In this document: piece after piece, positions 1 to 9,481 of the stretch
Layout of the letters: the number at the start of each line of letters is the position of its first letter
How positions within the stretch are numbered: the first letter of the stretch is position 1
Assembly (NCBI GenBank): GCA_038889235.1
Contig: JAWAHN010000001.1
Location: forward strand, 778,499-842,498
Reading direction: 5' to 3'
DNA: 64,000 bases
Source: Candidatus Jordarchaeales archaeon
GTDB taxonomy: Archaea > Asgardarchaeota > Jordiarchaeia > Jordiarchaeales > Freyrarchaeaceae
Made by a program: the position numbers and the translations under genes
The notes under the pieces: model-generated
What the model was told of the DNA's origin: nothing
Seen by the model: only the letters and a program-made list of their open reading frames with translations
The model's database searches: none

Positions 1-1749
1 CATTTTTTCAAGGAGGGTCTCTACGTATTCTTCAATTTTATCGTTAGGTACAACTTTCATGCGTGCAATTTCGTCTTTTACGGGAAGTTTTAGAATGTTC
101 GATATTGGCACGCCCTTAGAAACGCTGTCTTGCATCATGTGATAGAATGTTATTATTGTCTTCAGCATCAAGTACGATTTTTTCGGGTCGCAAAACGTGT
201 CGATAGGGTGAAGTGCTGACTGCTGCAGGAAGTCTTCTCTTATCATTCTAGCGGCTTCAAGAATTACACGTTCACTTTCTGGTAAGGCGTCCGGACCAAC
301 TAACTGAACTATTTCTTTGAGTTCTTCCTCTCGTTGTAACAAGAACATTGCTTCTTTACGTAGCTCGGGGAACTCTGGGCTAACTTCACGCCTAAACCAG
401 TCCTCTAAGTTTTCAAGGTAGAGACTGTAGCTTTGAAGCCAGTGTATAGCGGGGAAGTGCCTTCTACTTGCCAGGTCTTTGTTGAGCGCCCAGAAAACTT
501 TGACTACACGTAACGTGTTAGTGGTAACTGGCTCACTGAAGTCTCCTCCAGGCGGAGAAACTGCTCCGCAAATCGTGACTGAGCCGTACCTCGGGTTATC
601 TTCAGTGGACCCTAAAGTTATTACTCGGCCGGCTCTCTCATAGAACTCTGCGAGCCTAGACCCAAGGTATGCGGGGAACCCTTCTTCTCCAGGCATTTCC
701 TCAAGACGCCCACTTATTTCGCGCAGGGCTTCAGCCCACCTAGAAGTAGAGTCAGCCATGAGAGCTACGTTGTATCCCTGGTCTCTAAAGTATTCTGCAA
801 TCGTAATTCCAGTGTAAATTGACGCTTCTCTGGCGGCTACGGGCATATTGCTTGTGTTGGCGATAAGAACAGTTCTGTTCATTAGAGGCTCTCCGGTTCG
901 GGGGTCTTCTAGCTTTGGGAAATCTTCCAAGACCTCGGTCATCTCGTTTCCACGTTCTCCGCAACCGACATATACTATTATGTCTGCAGATGCAAATTTA
1001 GCTAGTTGGTGCAACATGACTGTTTTGCCTGTTCCGAAGCCGCCAGGTATGGCTGCTGTACCGCCCATAGCTACGGGGAAGAAAGTGTCAATTACTCTTT
1101 GCCCCGTTATTAGTGGGACGGATGACTCCAACTTTTTCAGTACAGGCCTCGGCTGCCTTACAGGCCACTTCGTCATTAGTTTTACCTCTTGAGTCACTCC
1201 TTTACGAGTTTCTATTTTCGCTATGGTATCCGTAACAAGATATTCCCCCTCAGGGGCTATTTCAACTATTTTTCCTTCCACACCTACCGGGACTAATACT
1301 CTTATAGTCACAAGTCTCTTCTCAGGAACTTCACCTATTATCTGTCCTTGAACGACGTAATCACCTTCTTTGACAAGCGGAGTGAAATGCCACTTCTTGT
1401 TTCTGGGAAGAGCCTCCGCAACCGCTCCTCTTTTTATGAAGTCACCTGTTAGCTCCCTTATTCTAGGCAGGGGGCGCTGTATACCGTCAAAAATCTGGCC
1501 AATTAACCCTGGGCCAAGTTCCGCAGAAAGAGGCATTCCTGTTGCGATGACAGGTTCTCCCGGTCTTAATCCCGAAGTTTCCTCGTATACCTGTATTGTT
1601 GCCTTGTCGCCCTCAACCCTATTTACTTCCCCTATCAGTCTCTCTTCTCCAACCATGCAAACTTCGTACATTTGAACTCCTACAAGTCCTTCAGCCTCCA
1701 CAACAGGACCAGAAACCCTTACGATTCTTCCTTCCTTTTCTCTAGGCAT
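1..1749 (-). CDS. atpA: A-type ATP synthase catalytic subunit A (C-terminus cut by window edge)
   Basis: This is the nucleotide-binding catalytic subunit of the archaeal A1Ao ATP synthase, which couples ion flow across the membrane to ATP synthesis on the cytoplasmic side. The 583 codons in the window cover nearly the whole family length (about 580-600), so only the last residues lie outside. The P-loop GGFGTGKT is near residue 235, and the downstream motifs [28 protein letters not shown] and the [18 protein letters not shown] region are intact. ATG at 1749 is used; in-frame ATGs at 1758-1767 are possible alternatives. The next subunits would lie to the left of the window on the minus strand. 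Confidence 0.96.
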   Translation of the reverse strand, partial: MPREKEGRIVRVSGPVVEAEGLVGVQMYEVCMVGEERLIGEVNRVEGDKATIQVYEETSGLRPGEPVIATGMPLSAELGPGLIGQIFDGIQRPLPRIRELTGDFIKRGAVAEALPRNKKWHFTPLVKEGDYVVQGQIIGEVPEKRLVTIRVLVPVGVEGKIVEIAPEGEYLVTDTIAKIETRKGVTQEVKLMTKWPVRQPRPVLKKLESSVPLITGQRVIDTFFPVAMGGTAAIPGGFGTGKTVMLHQLAKFASADIIVYVGCGERGNEMTEVLEDFPKLEDPRTGEPLMNRTVLIANTSNMPVAAREASIYTGITIAEYFRDQGYNVALMADSTSRWAEALREISGRLEEMPGEEGFPAYLGSRLAEFYERAGRVITLGSTEDNPRYGSVTICGAVSPPGGDFSEPVTTNTLRVVKVFWALNKDLASRRHFPAIHWLQSYSLYLENLEDWFRREVSPEFPELRKEAMFLLQREEELKEIVQLVGPDALPESERVILEAARMIREDFLQQSALHPIDTFCDPKKSYLMLKTIITFYHMMQDSVSKGVPISNILKLPVKDEIARMKVVPNDKIEEYVETLLEKM

Positions 1750-1852
1750 TCGAATCATCTCCATCATCGGGAAATCTTCCACCATTTAGTGACATGGGCA
1801 TCCTTTTAAAAATTTGGCATGAGTCAGTTTTCTTGAAGAAAAAAGGTAACAT

Positions 1853-2191
1853 TTACCAAGTTGCCAGAACATTGTATGCCACCGTCCACAGGGTGATCCA
1901 GAGAAAGAGTGCAGTTATGATCCCAGAAGTGAAAAACGGAGACCACCCGCCAAGCTGTTGGGGGGTTATCTTCAAAATGATGCGCGAAAGAAGAAACGGA
2001 AGTATGAGAATCAAAGTTAACCCAAAAAGCGCTGCTATAGTGGAAGCTAGCGAAGGCCATATCAAGTCGAAGACGAACGAGTTAAGCACTGGTCTTATTA
2101 TGGTACTCACCACTGATGCGAGCACTGCTGTTGCGCTTCTAATCCACCACACTTTTTCTTTAGGAGGTTGCGCTTCCCATTTTTCCTTCAA
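1853..2191 (-). CDS. Small three-helix membrane protein, unknown
   Basis: I do not recognise this 112-residue protein. It has a charged N-terminus (KEKWEAQPPKEK) and then about three hydrophobic segments near residues 20-38, 43-70 and 85-110, so it is probably an integral membrane protein. The start is TTG at 2191. It lies about 100 nt upstream of atpA on the same strand and may be co-transcribed with it, in the place where a soluble AtpF would be usual. It is divergent from rqcH with only 48 nt between starts. An overlapping plus-strand reading is less protein-like. The hydrophobic pattern supports a real gene, but its function is unknown. Confidence 0.6.
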   Translation of the reverse strand: MKEKWEAQPPKEKVWWIRSATAVLASVVSTIIRPVLNSFVFDLIWPSLASTIAALFGLTLILILPFLLSRIILKITPQQLGGWSPFFTSGIITALFLWITLWTVAYNVLATW

Positions 2192-2239
2192 CCTAGAAAG
2201 AAACCTCTTCGTATTATCACCTCCTTAGGAGGGGTCTTC

Positions 2240-4222
2240 ATGTCGGAAGCCATGTCCAACCTTGACATTGCAGTTATAATATCCGAGTTGAATAAAACGT
2301 TGATTGGCGGTAGGATACGTAACATTTACCAAATTAACAGAACTTTTATCTTTAAGGTCAAAGTTAGAGAGGAAGACTTTTACTTGCTTGTGGAGCCAGG
2401 TAGACGGATTCATCTTACGTGGTACGAGAGGGAGAAGCCAAAAATCCCTCCACCCTTCTGCATGGCTCTTAGGAAGCATGTGAGACATGGTAAGATCCTC
2501 TCTATTTACCAGCACGACTTTGACCGTATAGTTGTAATGGATGTCGGGTTTGCTGAAAACAAAGTTTCGCTAGTTTTTGAGCTTTTCGGAGACGGGAACA
2601 TCGTTTTACTTGACAGTGATAGGAAAATAGTTATCGCAGAAAAGTATGCCTCAATGAAGGACAGGGAGATTCTACCCAAAAAAGAGTACCTTTTTCCTCC
2701 CTCTAGAGGAAGGGACCCCCGAAACTTGACCTTTGAGGAGTTTAAAGAGATTTTAGCCGCAAACAAGGGGAAAGCCGCGGCCGTTCTCGTTAAAAACCTC
2801 AACATTGGAAGTATCCTAGCCGAGGAGGCGTGCGCAAGAGGGGGTGTCGAGAAAGGGAAGAACGTTAATGACCTTTCAGACGAGGAGACACAGGCATTGT
2901 TTAGGGCACTAATGGAGACGCTAAGTGAAGCCTTTGAGGGGAAGGTTAAACCTGGAATACTCTTCAAGGAAGAGAAGGCTTTCATTGCTTCTCCTATCAT
3001 GTTGAAAATGTACAGTGGAGGGGAGTTTTCGTGGAAGGAATTTGACTGTTTCAACAAGGCCGCAGACGAATTTTACTCTAAAATGGAAGAATTGAAAGTT
3101 GAAGAAGAGAAAATTGAAGAAAAACGCGAGAAAGAGGACAAAGTCCGGAGAATGATAGAAGCACAGAAAGAGGCACTTCAAAGAATGATGGAAGCAGAGG
3201 AGAAATACCGCAGATATGGGGACTTGTTATACGAGAACATCCACATTGTAAGCCAGTTGCTTGACGCTATACTTCTAGCCAGAAAGAAAAACTATTCATG
3301 GCAGGAAATAGAGGAGAAAATTAACTCTGTTAAGGACAAGGACCCGGCAGCGAAGATGTTCGTTGGAATAAAACCTCACGAGGGACGTGTACTGGTTAAG
3401 CTAAACGAGGAAGTGATACCCCTTGACGTGAAATTGACTGCCGTTGAAAATGCCAACGCTTTCTACGAAAAAGCAAAGGAAGCTATGGCAAAAGCTGAAA
3501 GAATAAGAAAAGCCATGAACGATATAATGGAGAGAGCTAAAGCTGAAAGAGAGACTAAAGAGGAGAAATTTAAGCTTAGGTTGAAGAAGAAAAAGAAGTG
3601 GTATGAAAAATACCGGTGGACGATCTCCTCCGACGGGTTCTTGATTCTTGGGGGAAAAGACGCCAAAAGCAATATTTCTCTCTATAAGAAGATGGAGCCA
3701 AACGACATATTTTTCCACGCCGATGTACACGGCGCCCCCGTGGTCATAGTTAAAACTGAGGGGAAAACCTGCCCCGAAACCACTCTCAAAGAGGCAGCAC
3801 AATTTGCAGTTTCTTATTCGAGGGCATGGAAGGAGGGGGTACTTCAAGCGGACGCGTATTGGGTTTATCCTGAGCAAGTTTCAGAAACACCGCCATCTGG
3901 AGAGTATTTACCTAAAGGCGGGTTGATCATCAGGGGGAAAAGGAATTACTTTCACAATGTGCCATTAGAGTTGGCTGTCGGTGTAATTAGTGAAAACGAC
4001 GAAATAAAAGTGATAGCTGGCCCACCGTCTGCTGTTTCTAAAAAAACACCGAATTTCGTCAAGATTAAACCGGGGAATATAGCCCAAGGAAAACTGGCGG
4101 AGGAAATAAGGAGAACTATAGCAAGTAAAGCCCCCCGAGAACTAGCTGAAATTATTCTAAAAATTCCGTTGAATGATTTTCAAAGCGTGCTCCCACCAGG
4201 AGGAGGAATAATTGTGGGTTGA
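2240..4222 (+). CDS. rqcH: RqcH/NEMF-type ribosome quality control factor (NFACT protein)
   Basis: RqcH homologues bind the stalled large ribosomal subunit with peptidyl-tRNA and, in bacteria and eukaryotes, direct C-terminal tailing of the nascent chain. The 660-residue protein has an NFACT-N domain (about 1-200) with the conserved Asp-Arg pair at D95-R96. Two charged coiled-coil stretches follow (about 280-330 and 420-470). Next comes the NFACT-R domain (about 470-560) with WYEKYRWTISSDGFLILGG and NDIFFHADVHGAP. The start ATG 2240 follows the strong ribosome-binding site AGGAGGGG. An upstream in-frame extension to 2168 has no such site and is not conserved. Confidence 0.93.
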   Translation: MSEAMSNLDIAVIISELNKTLIGGRIRNIYQINRTFIFKVKVREEDFYLLVEPGRRIHLTWYEREKPKIPPPFCMALRKHVRHGKILSIYQHDFDRIVVMDVGFAENKVSLVFELFGDGNIVLLDSDRKIVIAEKYASMKDREILPKKEYLFPPSRGRDPRNLTFEEFKEILAANKGKAAAVLVKNLNIGSILAEEACARGGVEKGKNVNDLSDEETQALFRALMETLSEAFEGKVKPGILFKEEKAFIASPIMLKMYSGGEFSWKEFDCFNKAADEFYSKMEELKVEEEKIEEKREKEDKVRRMIEAQKEALQRMMEAEEKYRRYGDLLYENIHIVSQLLDAILLARKKNYSWQEIEEKINSVKDKDPAAKMFVGIKPHEGRVLVKLNEEVIPLDVKLTAVENANAFYEKAKEAMAKAERIRKAMNDIMERAKAERETKEEKFKLRLKKKKKWYEKYRWTISSDGFLILGGKDAKSNISLYKKMEPNDIFFHADVHGAPVVIVKTEGKTCPETTLKEAAQFAVSYSRAWKEGVLQADAYWVYPEQVSETPPSGEYLPKGGLIIRGKRNYFHNVPLELAVGVISENDEIKVIAGPPSAVSKKTPNFVKIKPGNIAQGKLAEEIRRTIASKAPRELAEIILKIPLNDFQSVLPPGGGIIVG

Positions 4223-4241
4223 TACAAAACGTAATGAAAAA

Positions 4242-4249
4242 ATATTTAA
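4242..4249 (+). promoter_or_regulatory. TATA-like promoter element of the lysW operon
   Basis: The sequence ATATTTAA lies about 110 nt before lysW in an AT-rich intergenic stretch after rqcH. The expected transcription start is near 4270, leaving a leader of about 90 nt. Confidence 0.5.
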
Positions 4250-4264
4250 GTAATTTTCAAGCTT

Positions 4265-4280
4265 TTAGACTCCTGTCTAA
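4265..4280 (+). promoter_or_regulatory. Palindrome at the lysW transcription start, candidate operator
   Basis: TTAGAC-TCCT-GTCTAA is a perfect 6-bp inverted repeat with a 4-nt spacer (two G-U pairs extend it as RNA). It sits about 20-35 nt after the TATA box, where a bound regulator would block the start site. LysW operons in Sulfolobus are controlled by the Lrp-family protein LysM. No lysM gene is in this cluster, so the binding protein is not known. Confidence 0.4.
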
Positions 4281-4359
4281 GGAATCGCTATTTTCACTTG
4301 TCCTTGCAACGTTGGTTCTAAGTGAGCAAAAGATGCCCCCGTTTAGGAGGTGCTAGGTC

Positions 4360-4533
4360 TTGGCAAAAGGCAACTGCCCTGAATGTGATGCAGAAATAGA
4401 AATAGAAGATCCAGTCATAAGAGAAGTTGTAGAATGCCCTGACTGCGGTGCCGAGCTGGAAGTCGTTAAAATAGAAGGAGATAAGATCGAGTTCTCAGTT
4501 GTCGAGATCAAAGGAGAAGACTGGGGAGAGTAA
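4360..4533 (+). CDS. lysW: Amino-group carrier protein LysW
   Basis: LysW is the small acidic carrier whose C-terminal Glu is joined to the amino group of 2-aminoadipate (lysine route) or glutamate (ornithine/arginine route), protecting it through the following steps. The 57-residue protein has the zinc-binding pairs CPEC (near residue 7) and CPDC (near residue 30) and ends in the diagnostic EDWGE. The start is TTG 4360 after the ribosome-binding site AGGAGGTG. It is too short for many gene callers. It is the first gene of lysWXYZJK and is followed 2 nt later by lysX. Confidence 0.95.
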   Translation: MAKGNCPECDAEIEIEDPVIREVVECPDCGAELEVVKIEGDKIEFSVVEIKGEDWGE

Positions 4534-4535
4534 AT

Positions 4536-5393
4536 TTGGTGATTACCATAGGAATAATATGTGACAGGGTACGCTGGGATGAAAAGGAGTTAATTAAGGC
4601 TGCAAGAAAACGCGGAGCTAAACCTATAGTAATAGATCAGAAAAACATAGTCTTAGACTTAACAGGAAGCGGAGACAACATACCTGAAGCAGACGTCTAC
4701 CTTCAGCGCAGCGTTAGCACGCTTAAAGGATTATATATAACGAAGATTCTCGAAGATAAAGGCTATATGGTAATAAACTCATTTGAGCCGTCCAGAATCT
4801 GTGCAGACAAACTTCTTACAACGCTGGCGCTGGTTAAAGCAGGCGTGCCTACGCCACACACACTAGTAGCATTTGATGTAGAGTCAGGATTAGACGCACT
4901 GGACAAGTTAGGTTACCCCGCGGTCATCAAACCGGTTATAGGGAGCTGGGGGCGGTTTGTAGCATTATTAAAAGACAGGCAGACAGCTAAATCCATAATG
5001 GAAGAAAGAGTGTTCATGGGCGCGCTTTACCAAACGTTCTACCTCCAAGAGTATGTGGAGAAGAATGGGAGAGACATAAGGAGTTTCGTTATAGGGGACC
5101 GCGTTGTAGCAGCGATATACAGAATCGCAGTTGGAGATGAGCTGAGGACGAACACTGCGCTAGGCGGACGAGCTGAGCCTTGTCCGATAACGCCAGACTT
5201 GGAAGAGCTAAGTTTGAAAGCCGCGGAGGCTGTTGGAGGCAACGGAGTATATGGTATAGACATATTCATCGGAGATAAGGGAATGATGGTTAACGAGGTA
5301 AACCATACTGTAGAATTTCACACAACGGTTCCCATTACTGGAATAGATATTCCAGGCTTAATTATAGATTACGTGTTGGAGAGGGTCAAATGA
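4536..5393 (+). CDS. lysX: LysW ligase, RimK-type ATP-grasp (LysX/ArgX)
   Basis: This ATP-grasp ligase attaches 2-aminoadipate and/or glutamate to the C-terminus of LysW, the committing step of the pathway. The 285-residue length is normal. Visible family features are the SVSTLKGLYITKILE substrate region, the ATP-grasp Lys in PAVIKPVIGSWGR, and the metal-binding VNEVNHTVEFHTT near the C-terminus. Start is TTG 4536 or GTG 4539. The stop overlaps the lysY start (ATGA). Only one ligase gene is present in the cluster, so it may serve both lysine and arginine synthesis. I cannot decide substrate preference by eye. Confidence 0.93.
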   Translation: MVITIGIICDRVRWDEKELIKAARKRGAKPIVIDQKNIVLDLTGSGDNIPEADVYLQRSVSTLKGLYITKILEDKGYMVINSFEPSRICADKLLTTLALVKAGVPTPHTLVAFDVESGLDALDKLGYPAVIKPVIGSWGRFVALLKDRQTAKSIMEERVFMGALYQTFYLQEYVEKNGRDIRSFVIGDRVVAAIYRIAVGDELRTNTALGGRAEPCPITPDLEELSLKAAEAVGGNGVYGIDIFIGDKGMMVNEVNHTVEFHTTVPITGIDIPGLIIDYVLERVK

Positions 5394-6436
5394 GGGTTGG
5401 CGTGATAGGTGCTAGGGGTTATACCGGCGGCGAATTACTCCGGTTGCTTTGTATGCACCCAAAGGTTGAAGTAACCTATGTAACGTCAAGACAGTATGCC
5501 GGGAAACCTGTTGGAAGCGTCCACCCAAATCTAAGAGGACTGCTAGATCTTAAATTCGAAGACCTTAACGTCTCTAAAGCCGCAGAAAAATGTGACTGTG
5601 TCTTTATAGCAGTTCCACACGGAGCGTCCATGGACATTACACCACAATTACTGGAAGTAGGGTTAAAAGTCATAGATCTAAGCGCCGACTTCAGGCTGAA
5701 AAGCGAGGAGGAATTCAAGAAATATTACGGTCCGCACAAGAGACCAGACCTCCTCGGAAAAGCAGTCTACGGATTACCCGAGTTACACAGAAAGGAGCTG
5801 AGAGGGGCACGCTTCGTCGCATGCCCAGGCTGCATGGCTACAAGCGCCATAATAGGAGCTGCACCCGTCATTTCCTCGTTTAAAGTGGACTTAGAAAAAA
5901 TAGTTGTTGACGCTAAGATAGGTTCATCGGCCGCTGGACGCGAAGTGGACGAGTCAACACACCATCCTGAAAGGTCGGGCGTAATAAGGCCGTATAAAGT
6001 TGTTGGACATAGGCACACTGCAGAAATAGAACAAGAGCTCTCTGGTCTTATCGGACGAAAGGTCAAAATCGCTCTTTCAGCTCACGCCGTAGACGTTGTT
6101 AGAGGGATACTTTCCACAATACACTTCTTCCTGGACGAGAACGTTGACGAGAAAGACGTCTGGAAGGCCTTCAGGAACTTCTTCAACGAGTCACCTTTTG
6201 TAAGAATAGTTAAACAGAAGGTTGGCATTTACAAGCTCCCAGACCCTAAAGCGGTGATTGGTTCAAACTTCTGCGATGTGGGTTTTGAAATGGATGAAGA
6301 TAACTCAAGACTTGTTGTCTTGTCGGCAATAGATAACTTAGTTAAGGGAGCATCCGGACAGGCTGTTCAGTGTATGAACATAATGGAAGGCTGGGACGAG
6401 ACTCTTGGATTAAAGTTCCCGGGACTTTTCCCATAA
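5390..6436 (+). CDS. lysY: LysW-bound acyl-phosphate reductase (LysY/ArgC)
   Basis: This NADPH-dependent reductase converts the LysW-gamma-2-aminoadipyl-6-phosphate (or glutamyl-phosphate) to the semialdehyde. The 348-residue protein starts with the dinucleotide-binding motif GVIGARGYTGGELLRLL. The catalytic Cys is in VACPGCMATSA near residue 147. SAHAVDVVRGILSTIHFFL near residue 230 is a typical ArgC-family segment. The start ATG overlaps the lysX stop by 4 nt, indicating translational coupling. The next gene, lysZ, supplies its acyl-phosphate substrate. Confidence 0.95.
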   Translation: MRVGVIGARGYTGGELLRLLCMHPKVEVTYVTSRQYAGKPVGSVHPNLRGLLDLKFEDLNVSKAAEKCDCVFIAVPHGASMDITPQLLEVGLKVIDLSADFRLKSEEEFKKYYGPHKRPDLLGKAVYGLPELHRKELRGARFVACPGCMATSAIIGAAPVISSFKVDLEKIVVDAKIGSSAAGREVDESTHHPERSGVIRPYKVVGHRHTAEIEQELSGLIGRKVKIALSAHAVDVVRGILSTIHFFLDENVDEKDVWKAFRNFFNESPFVRIVKQKVGIYKLPDPKAVIGSNFCDVGFEMDEDNSRLVVLSAIDNLVKGASGQAVQCMNIMEGWDETLGLKFPGLFP

Positions 6437-6452
6437 AGAGGGATGAAATTTG

Positions 6453-7253
6453 ATGATAACAGTAAAGTTAGGCGGAAGTATACTAGACCAAGATATAGGA
6501 CACATAGCTCAGGACGTTAAAGATCTAAGGGTAAAGAACGAAAAAGTGGTCATTGTCCATGGTGGTGCGAAAAAGGTTACGGATATTGCGGAAAGAATGG
6601 GAAAGGAGCAGAAGTTCGTGACTTCAGTCAGTGGTTTCAGGAGCAGATATACAGACAAAGAAACAGCTGAAATATACACTATGGTGATAGGGGGGCTTCT
6701 TAACAAGCAAATTGTTGCCTCGTTGATTAGAGAGGGTATTCCAACTGTGGGTTTAACAGGAATAGATGGAGTTATTTTTAAGGCTGAAAGAAAGGAGAAA
6801 ATAAAAATCAAAGAAGGAGGAAAAGTGCTCATAATAGACGGAGACTATACCGGGAAAGTTGTTGAAGTCAACAAAGAACTGGTAAGTAGTTTGATCAACG
6901 CGGGGTATGTACCCGTTATAGGATCTGTTGCGGTAAGCGAGAAAGGAGAGTTCTTAAACATAGATGGAGATAGAGCGGCTGCAAGCCTAGCTGGAGCTAT
7001 AGGATGCGATGTTCTTGTATTTTTAACCGACGTGCCAGGAGTCATAGAGGAAGGAAGCGTACTCGAGAGATTAAGCATGGAAGAGACGGAAAAAGTTATG
7101 GAAAAAATCGAGGGAGGAATGAAGCGAAAGGTCTTTGCAGCATTGGAAGCTATGAAAGCTGGAGTAAGAAAAGTTATAATTGCTTCAGGATTACGTCCTC
7201 AACCGATAACAGAAGCGTTAAAAGGAAAAGGGTGCACGGTGATTGAAAGGTGA
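6453..7253 (+). CDS. lysZ: LysW-aminoadipate/glutamate kinase (LysZ/ArgB)
   Basis: This amino-acid kinase family enzyme phosphorylates the side-chain carboxylate of LysW-bound 2-aminoadipate or glutamate. The protein has 266 residues from ATG 6453 (a TTG at 6450 is directly before it). It starts with ITVKLGGSILDQ, the phosphate-binding Lys-Gly-Gly motif, and contains VIVHGGAKKVT. A second nucleotide-binding region is LTDVPGV (near residue 190). It keeps the GSVAVSEKGEFLNIDGDRAAA segment of the ArgB family. Its stop overlaps the GTG start of lysJ. Confidence 0.94.
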   Translation: MITVKLGGSILDQDIGHIAQDVKDLRVKNEKVVIVHGGAKKVTDIAERMGKEQKFVTSVSGFRSRYTDKETAEIYTMVIGGLLNKQIVASLIREGIPTVGLTGIDGVIFKAERKEKIKIKEGGKVLIIDGDYTGKVVEVNKELVSSLINAGYVPVIGSVAVSEKGEFLNIDGDRAAASLAGAIGCDVLVFLTDVPGVIEEGSVLERLSMEETEKVMEKIEGGMKRKVFAALEAMKAGVRKVIIASGLRPQPITEALKGKGCTVIER

Positions 7254-8431
7254 ACTTGAGTAGAGAGAAAATCATAGAAATTGAAGAAAAATACTTTGCA
7301 AAAACATACGCTAAGAGACCATTAGTTATAGTGCGGGGTAGAGGAGCTCTATTGTGGGATCTGAACGGACGCGAATACATAGACTGCGTTGGTGGACATG
7401 GAATATGTGTGGTTGGTCATTGCCATCCGAAGGTAGTTGAAGCAATAAAAATGCAGGCAGAAAAACTCATAACATGCCCCGGAATGTTTTATAACGATGC
7501 AAGGGCCGAGTTACTCGAAAAGTTAGTTAACATAGCTCCAAGAGGACTTAGCAGAGTTTTCTTGTCTAACAGTGGAGCAGAGGCCGTTGAGTGTGCCATT
7601 AAGCTTGCTAGAAAGTATACTGGTAAGAAAGGGATAATTGCCACAGTGCGGGGATTTCACGGAAGAACAATGGGAGCACTTTCGGCTACCTGGGAAGCCA
7701 AGTACAGAAAGCCGTTTGAACCACTTGTCCCAGGCTTTTCGCACGTGACATTCGGCGATGCTGAAGCTGTTAGGAAAGCCATAGATAGTGACACAGCTGC
7801 AGTAATAGTTGAGCCTGTGCAAGGAGAGGGGGGCGTACATGTAGCACCCGAAGGGTACCTCAAAGAGTTGAGAGAGCTGTGCGACGAAAAAGATGTTCTC
7901 TTGATATTCGACGAAGTGCAAACCGGGTTCGGTAGGACTGGCAGAATGTTTGCATGTATGCACTGGAACGTCACACCTGACATAATGGCCGTGGCAAAAG
8001 CGATAGCAGGAGGGATTCCAATGGGGGCTACTTTAGCGAGAGAGGACATCATGTTATCGTTGCAGGAGACAGAACATGGCTCAACTTTCGGGGGGAACCC
8101 TCTCGCATGCGCTGCGGCAAGCGCAACGATAGATGTTATAGTTAATGAGAAACTTCCCGAGAGAGCGGAAAAACTGGGAAGGCTACTTAAGGATAAACTA
8201 GAGGAAATTAAAGAGAGGTCGAAGATAGTTAGGGAGGTTAGAGGGCTAGGTTTAATGGTAGGCGTAGAGTTAAAGTTAAGGTGCAAGGAATATGTTCTAA
8301 AAGCCATGGAGAAGGGAGTCCTCCTCTTGACTTCAGGACTTAATGTAATAAGGTTGCTTCCACCGCTAGTGATAGAAGAAGAGCACATAGAAAAAGTTAC
8401 TCAAGTGCTATCTGAGGTACTGGTGGGATAG
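7250..8431 (+). CDS. lysJ: LysW-semialdehyde aminotransferase (LysJ/ArgD)
   Basis: This PLP-dependent class-III aminotransferase converts the LysW-bound semialdehyde into LysW-bound lysine or ornithine, using glutamate as amino donor. The 393-residue protein shows the SNSGAEAVECAIKLAR phosphate-binding region and LLIFDEVQTGFGRTG, with the Asp that contacts the PLP ring. The Schiff-base Lys is in AVAKAIAGGIPMGA. GSTFGGNPLACAAA follows near residue 285. GTG 7250 is the start and overlaps the lysZ stop. The gene is followed immediately by lysK. Confidence 0.94.
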   Translation: MNLSREKIIEIEEKYFAKTYAKRPLVIVRGRGALLWDLNGREYIDCVGGHGICVVGHCHPKVVEAIKMQAEKLITCPGMFYNDARAELLEKLVNIAPRGLSRVFLSNSGAEAVECAIKLARKYTGKKGIIATVRGFHGRTMGALSATWEAKYRKPFEPLVPGFSHVTFGDAEAVRKAIDSDTAAVIVEPVQGEGGVHVAPEGYLKELRELCDEKDVLLIFDEVQTGFGRTGRMFACMHWNVTPDIMAVAKAIAGGIPMGATLAREDIMLSLQETEHGSTFGGNPLACAAASATIDVIVNEKLPERAEKLGRLLKDKLEEIKERSKIVREVRGLGLMVGVELKLRCKEYVLKAMEKGVLLLTSGLNVIRLLPPLVIEEEHIEKVTQVLSEVLVG

Positions 8432-9481
8432 TTGGACGCAGTCGAGTTCCTCATAGAGTTTCTTAGGATTTACAGTCCAACGGGAGAAGAAGAAGGGGCG
8501 ACGCAGTTTCTTCTTGAAAGAATGCTGGACTTCGGTTTTAGGACTTACGTTGACAGGGTGGGTAACGTTATTGGTACAATAGGTGAAGGAAAACCTACGC
8601 TTCTTTTATGCGGACATATTGACACGGTTCCCGGCTTCATTCCAGTTAAATTAGTTGGAGATGAGCTTTTCGGACGTGGGGCAGTTGACGCTAAAGGACC
8701 ATTAGCAGCCATGATCATGGCTGCTAAGGATTTTGTGGGAAAAAGGCTTAATGGAACTGTGATAGTCGCAGGCGTCGTGGATGAGGAAGGAGAATCAAGA
8801 GGAATAAAGAACATTATAGTGTCTGGATTGAAGGCGGATTACGCCGTTTTTGGGGAGCCAAGCAATGGGAGGAATATAGTTATAGGTTATAAAGGGAACC
8901 TTCATCTCAAGGTGAAGGTTGAAACGAGGGCGGGGCATCCTGCTAGTCCAGCCACACGGAACGCCTCTGAAGAAATGATAAGCATATGGGAAATAATTAA
9001 AGAGATGCTTGTTGAGCACGAAAAAAAGGGCAAATTGAGAGTGCCATCCTGTTCTATACTATCCATGAAAGGAGACTTGAGTAAGGCGGAAATGGAAATA
9101 TCGATTAGAGTCCCATTTGGCGAAACGTGGTTAAGTTTATTTGAAAGGATAAGGCCGGTTGTCGAAGTAAAGGATGGTTTTAGTGAGCGGCAAGTTGAAA
9201 TAATAGACGCCGTAGACCCGTACGAAGCTGACAAGAAATCGCCACTTGTAGAAGCCTTCAGAAAGTCAATCAAAGAAGTTTATGGAGAAGAAGCAAGATT
9301 GCTGAGGAAAACCGGGACTGGAGATATGAACTACTATGGGAACTGGTTGAAGAGCGGGAACATCATCACCTACGGTCCGGGTGATCCGCAACTTGACCAC
9401 ACGCACGAAGAGAGGATAAATTTGAACGATTATTTAAGGTCAATAGAAGTTCTCAGGGGAGTTATACACGCCATGCTTTAA
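8432..9481 (+). CDS. lysK: LysW-lysine/ornithine hydrolase (LysK, M20 peptidase family)
   Basis: This zinc-dependent carboxypeptidase-like enzyme releases free lysine or ornithine from LysW, the last step of the pathway. The 349-residue protein has the M20 metal ligands in LLLCGHIDTVPGF (His, Asp) and FGRGAVDAKGPLAAM (Asp). The catalytic Glu pair is in VVDEEGESRG. Near the C-terminus GTGDMNYYGN and DHTHEERINL supply further ligands. TTG 8432 starts right after the lysJ stop. The gene ends tail-to-tail with the next minus-strand gene, overlapping by 4 nt. Confidence 0.93.
   Translation: MDAVEFLIEFLRIYSPTGEEEGATQFLLERMLDFGFRTYVDRVGNVIGTIGEGKPTLLLCGHIDTVPGFIPVKLVGDELFGRGAVDAKGPLAAMIMAAKDFVGKRLNGTVIVAGVVDEEGESRGIKNIIVSGLKADYAVFGEPSNGRNIVIGYKGNLHLKVKVETRAGHPASPATRNASEEMISIWEIIKEMLVEHEKKGKLRVPSCSILSMKGDLSKAEMEISIRVPFGETWLSLFERIRPVVEVKDGFSERQVEIIDAVDPYEADKKSPLVEAFRKSIKEVYGEEARLLRKTGTGDMNYYGNWLKSGNIITYGPGDPQLDHTHEERINLNDYLRSIEVLRGVIHAML

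Noticed and set aside
1794-2228. Plus-strand ORF of 144 residues opposite the membrane protein
   Set aside because: It has no recognisable protein pattern and its end overlaps the rqcH start; the minus-strand reading has clear membrane helices.
3401-3877. Long antisense ORFs inside rqcH, trm5, infB, ftsZ and other genes
   Set aside because: They mirror the codon usage of the genes on the other strand and show Ser/Leu-rich low-complexity sequence.
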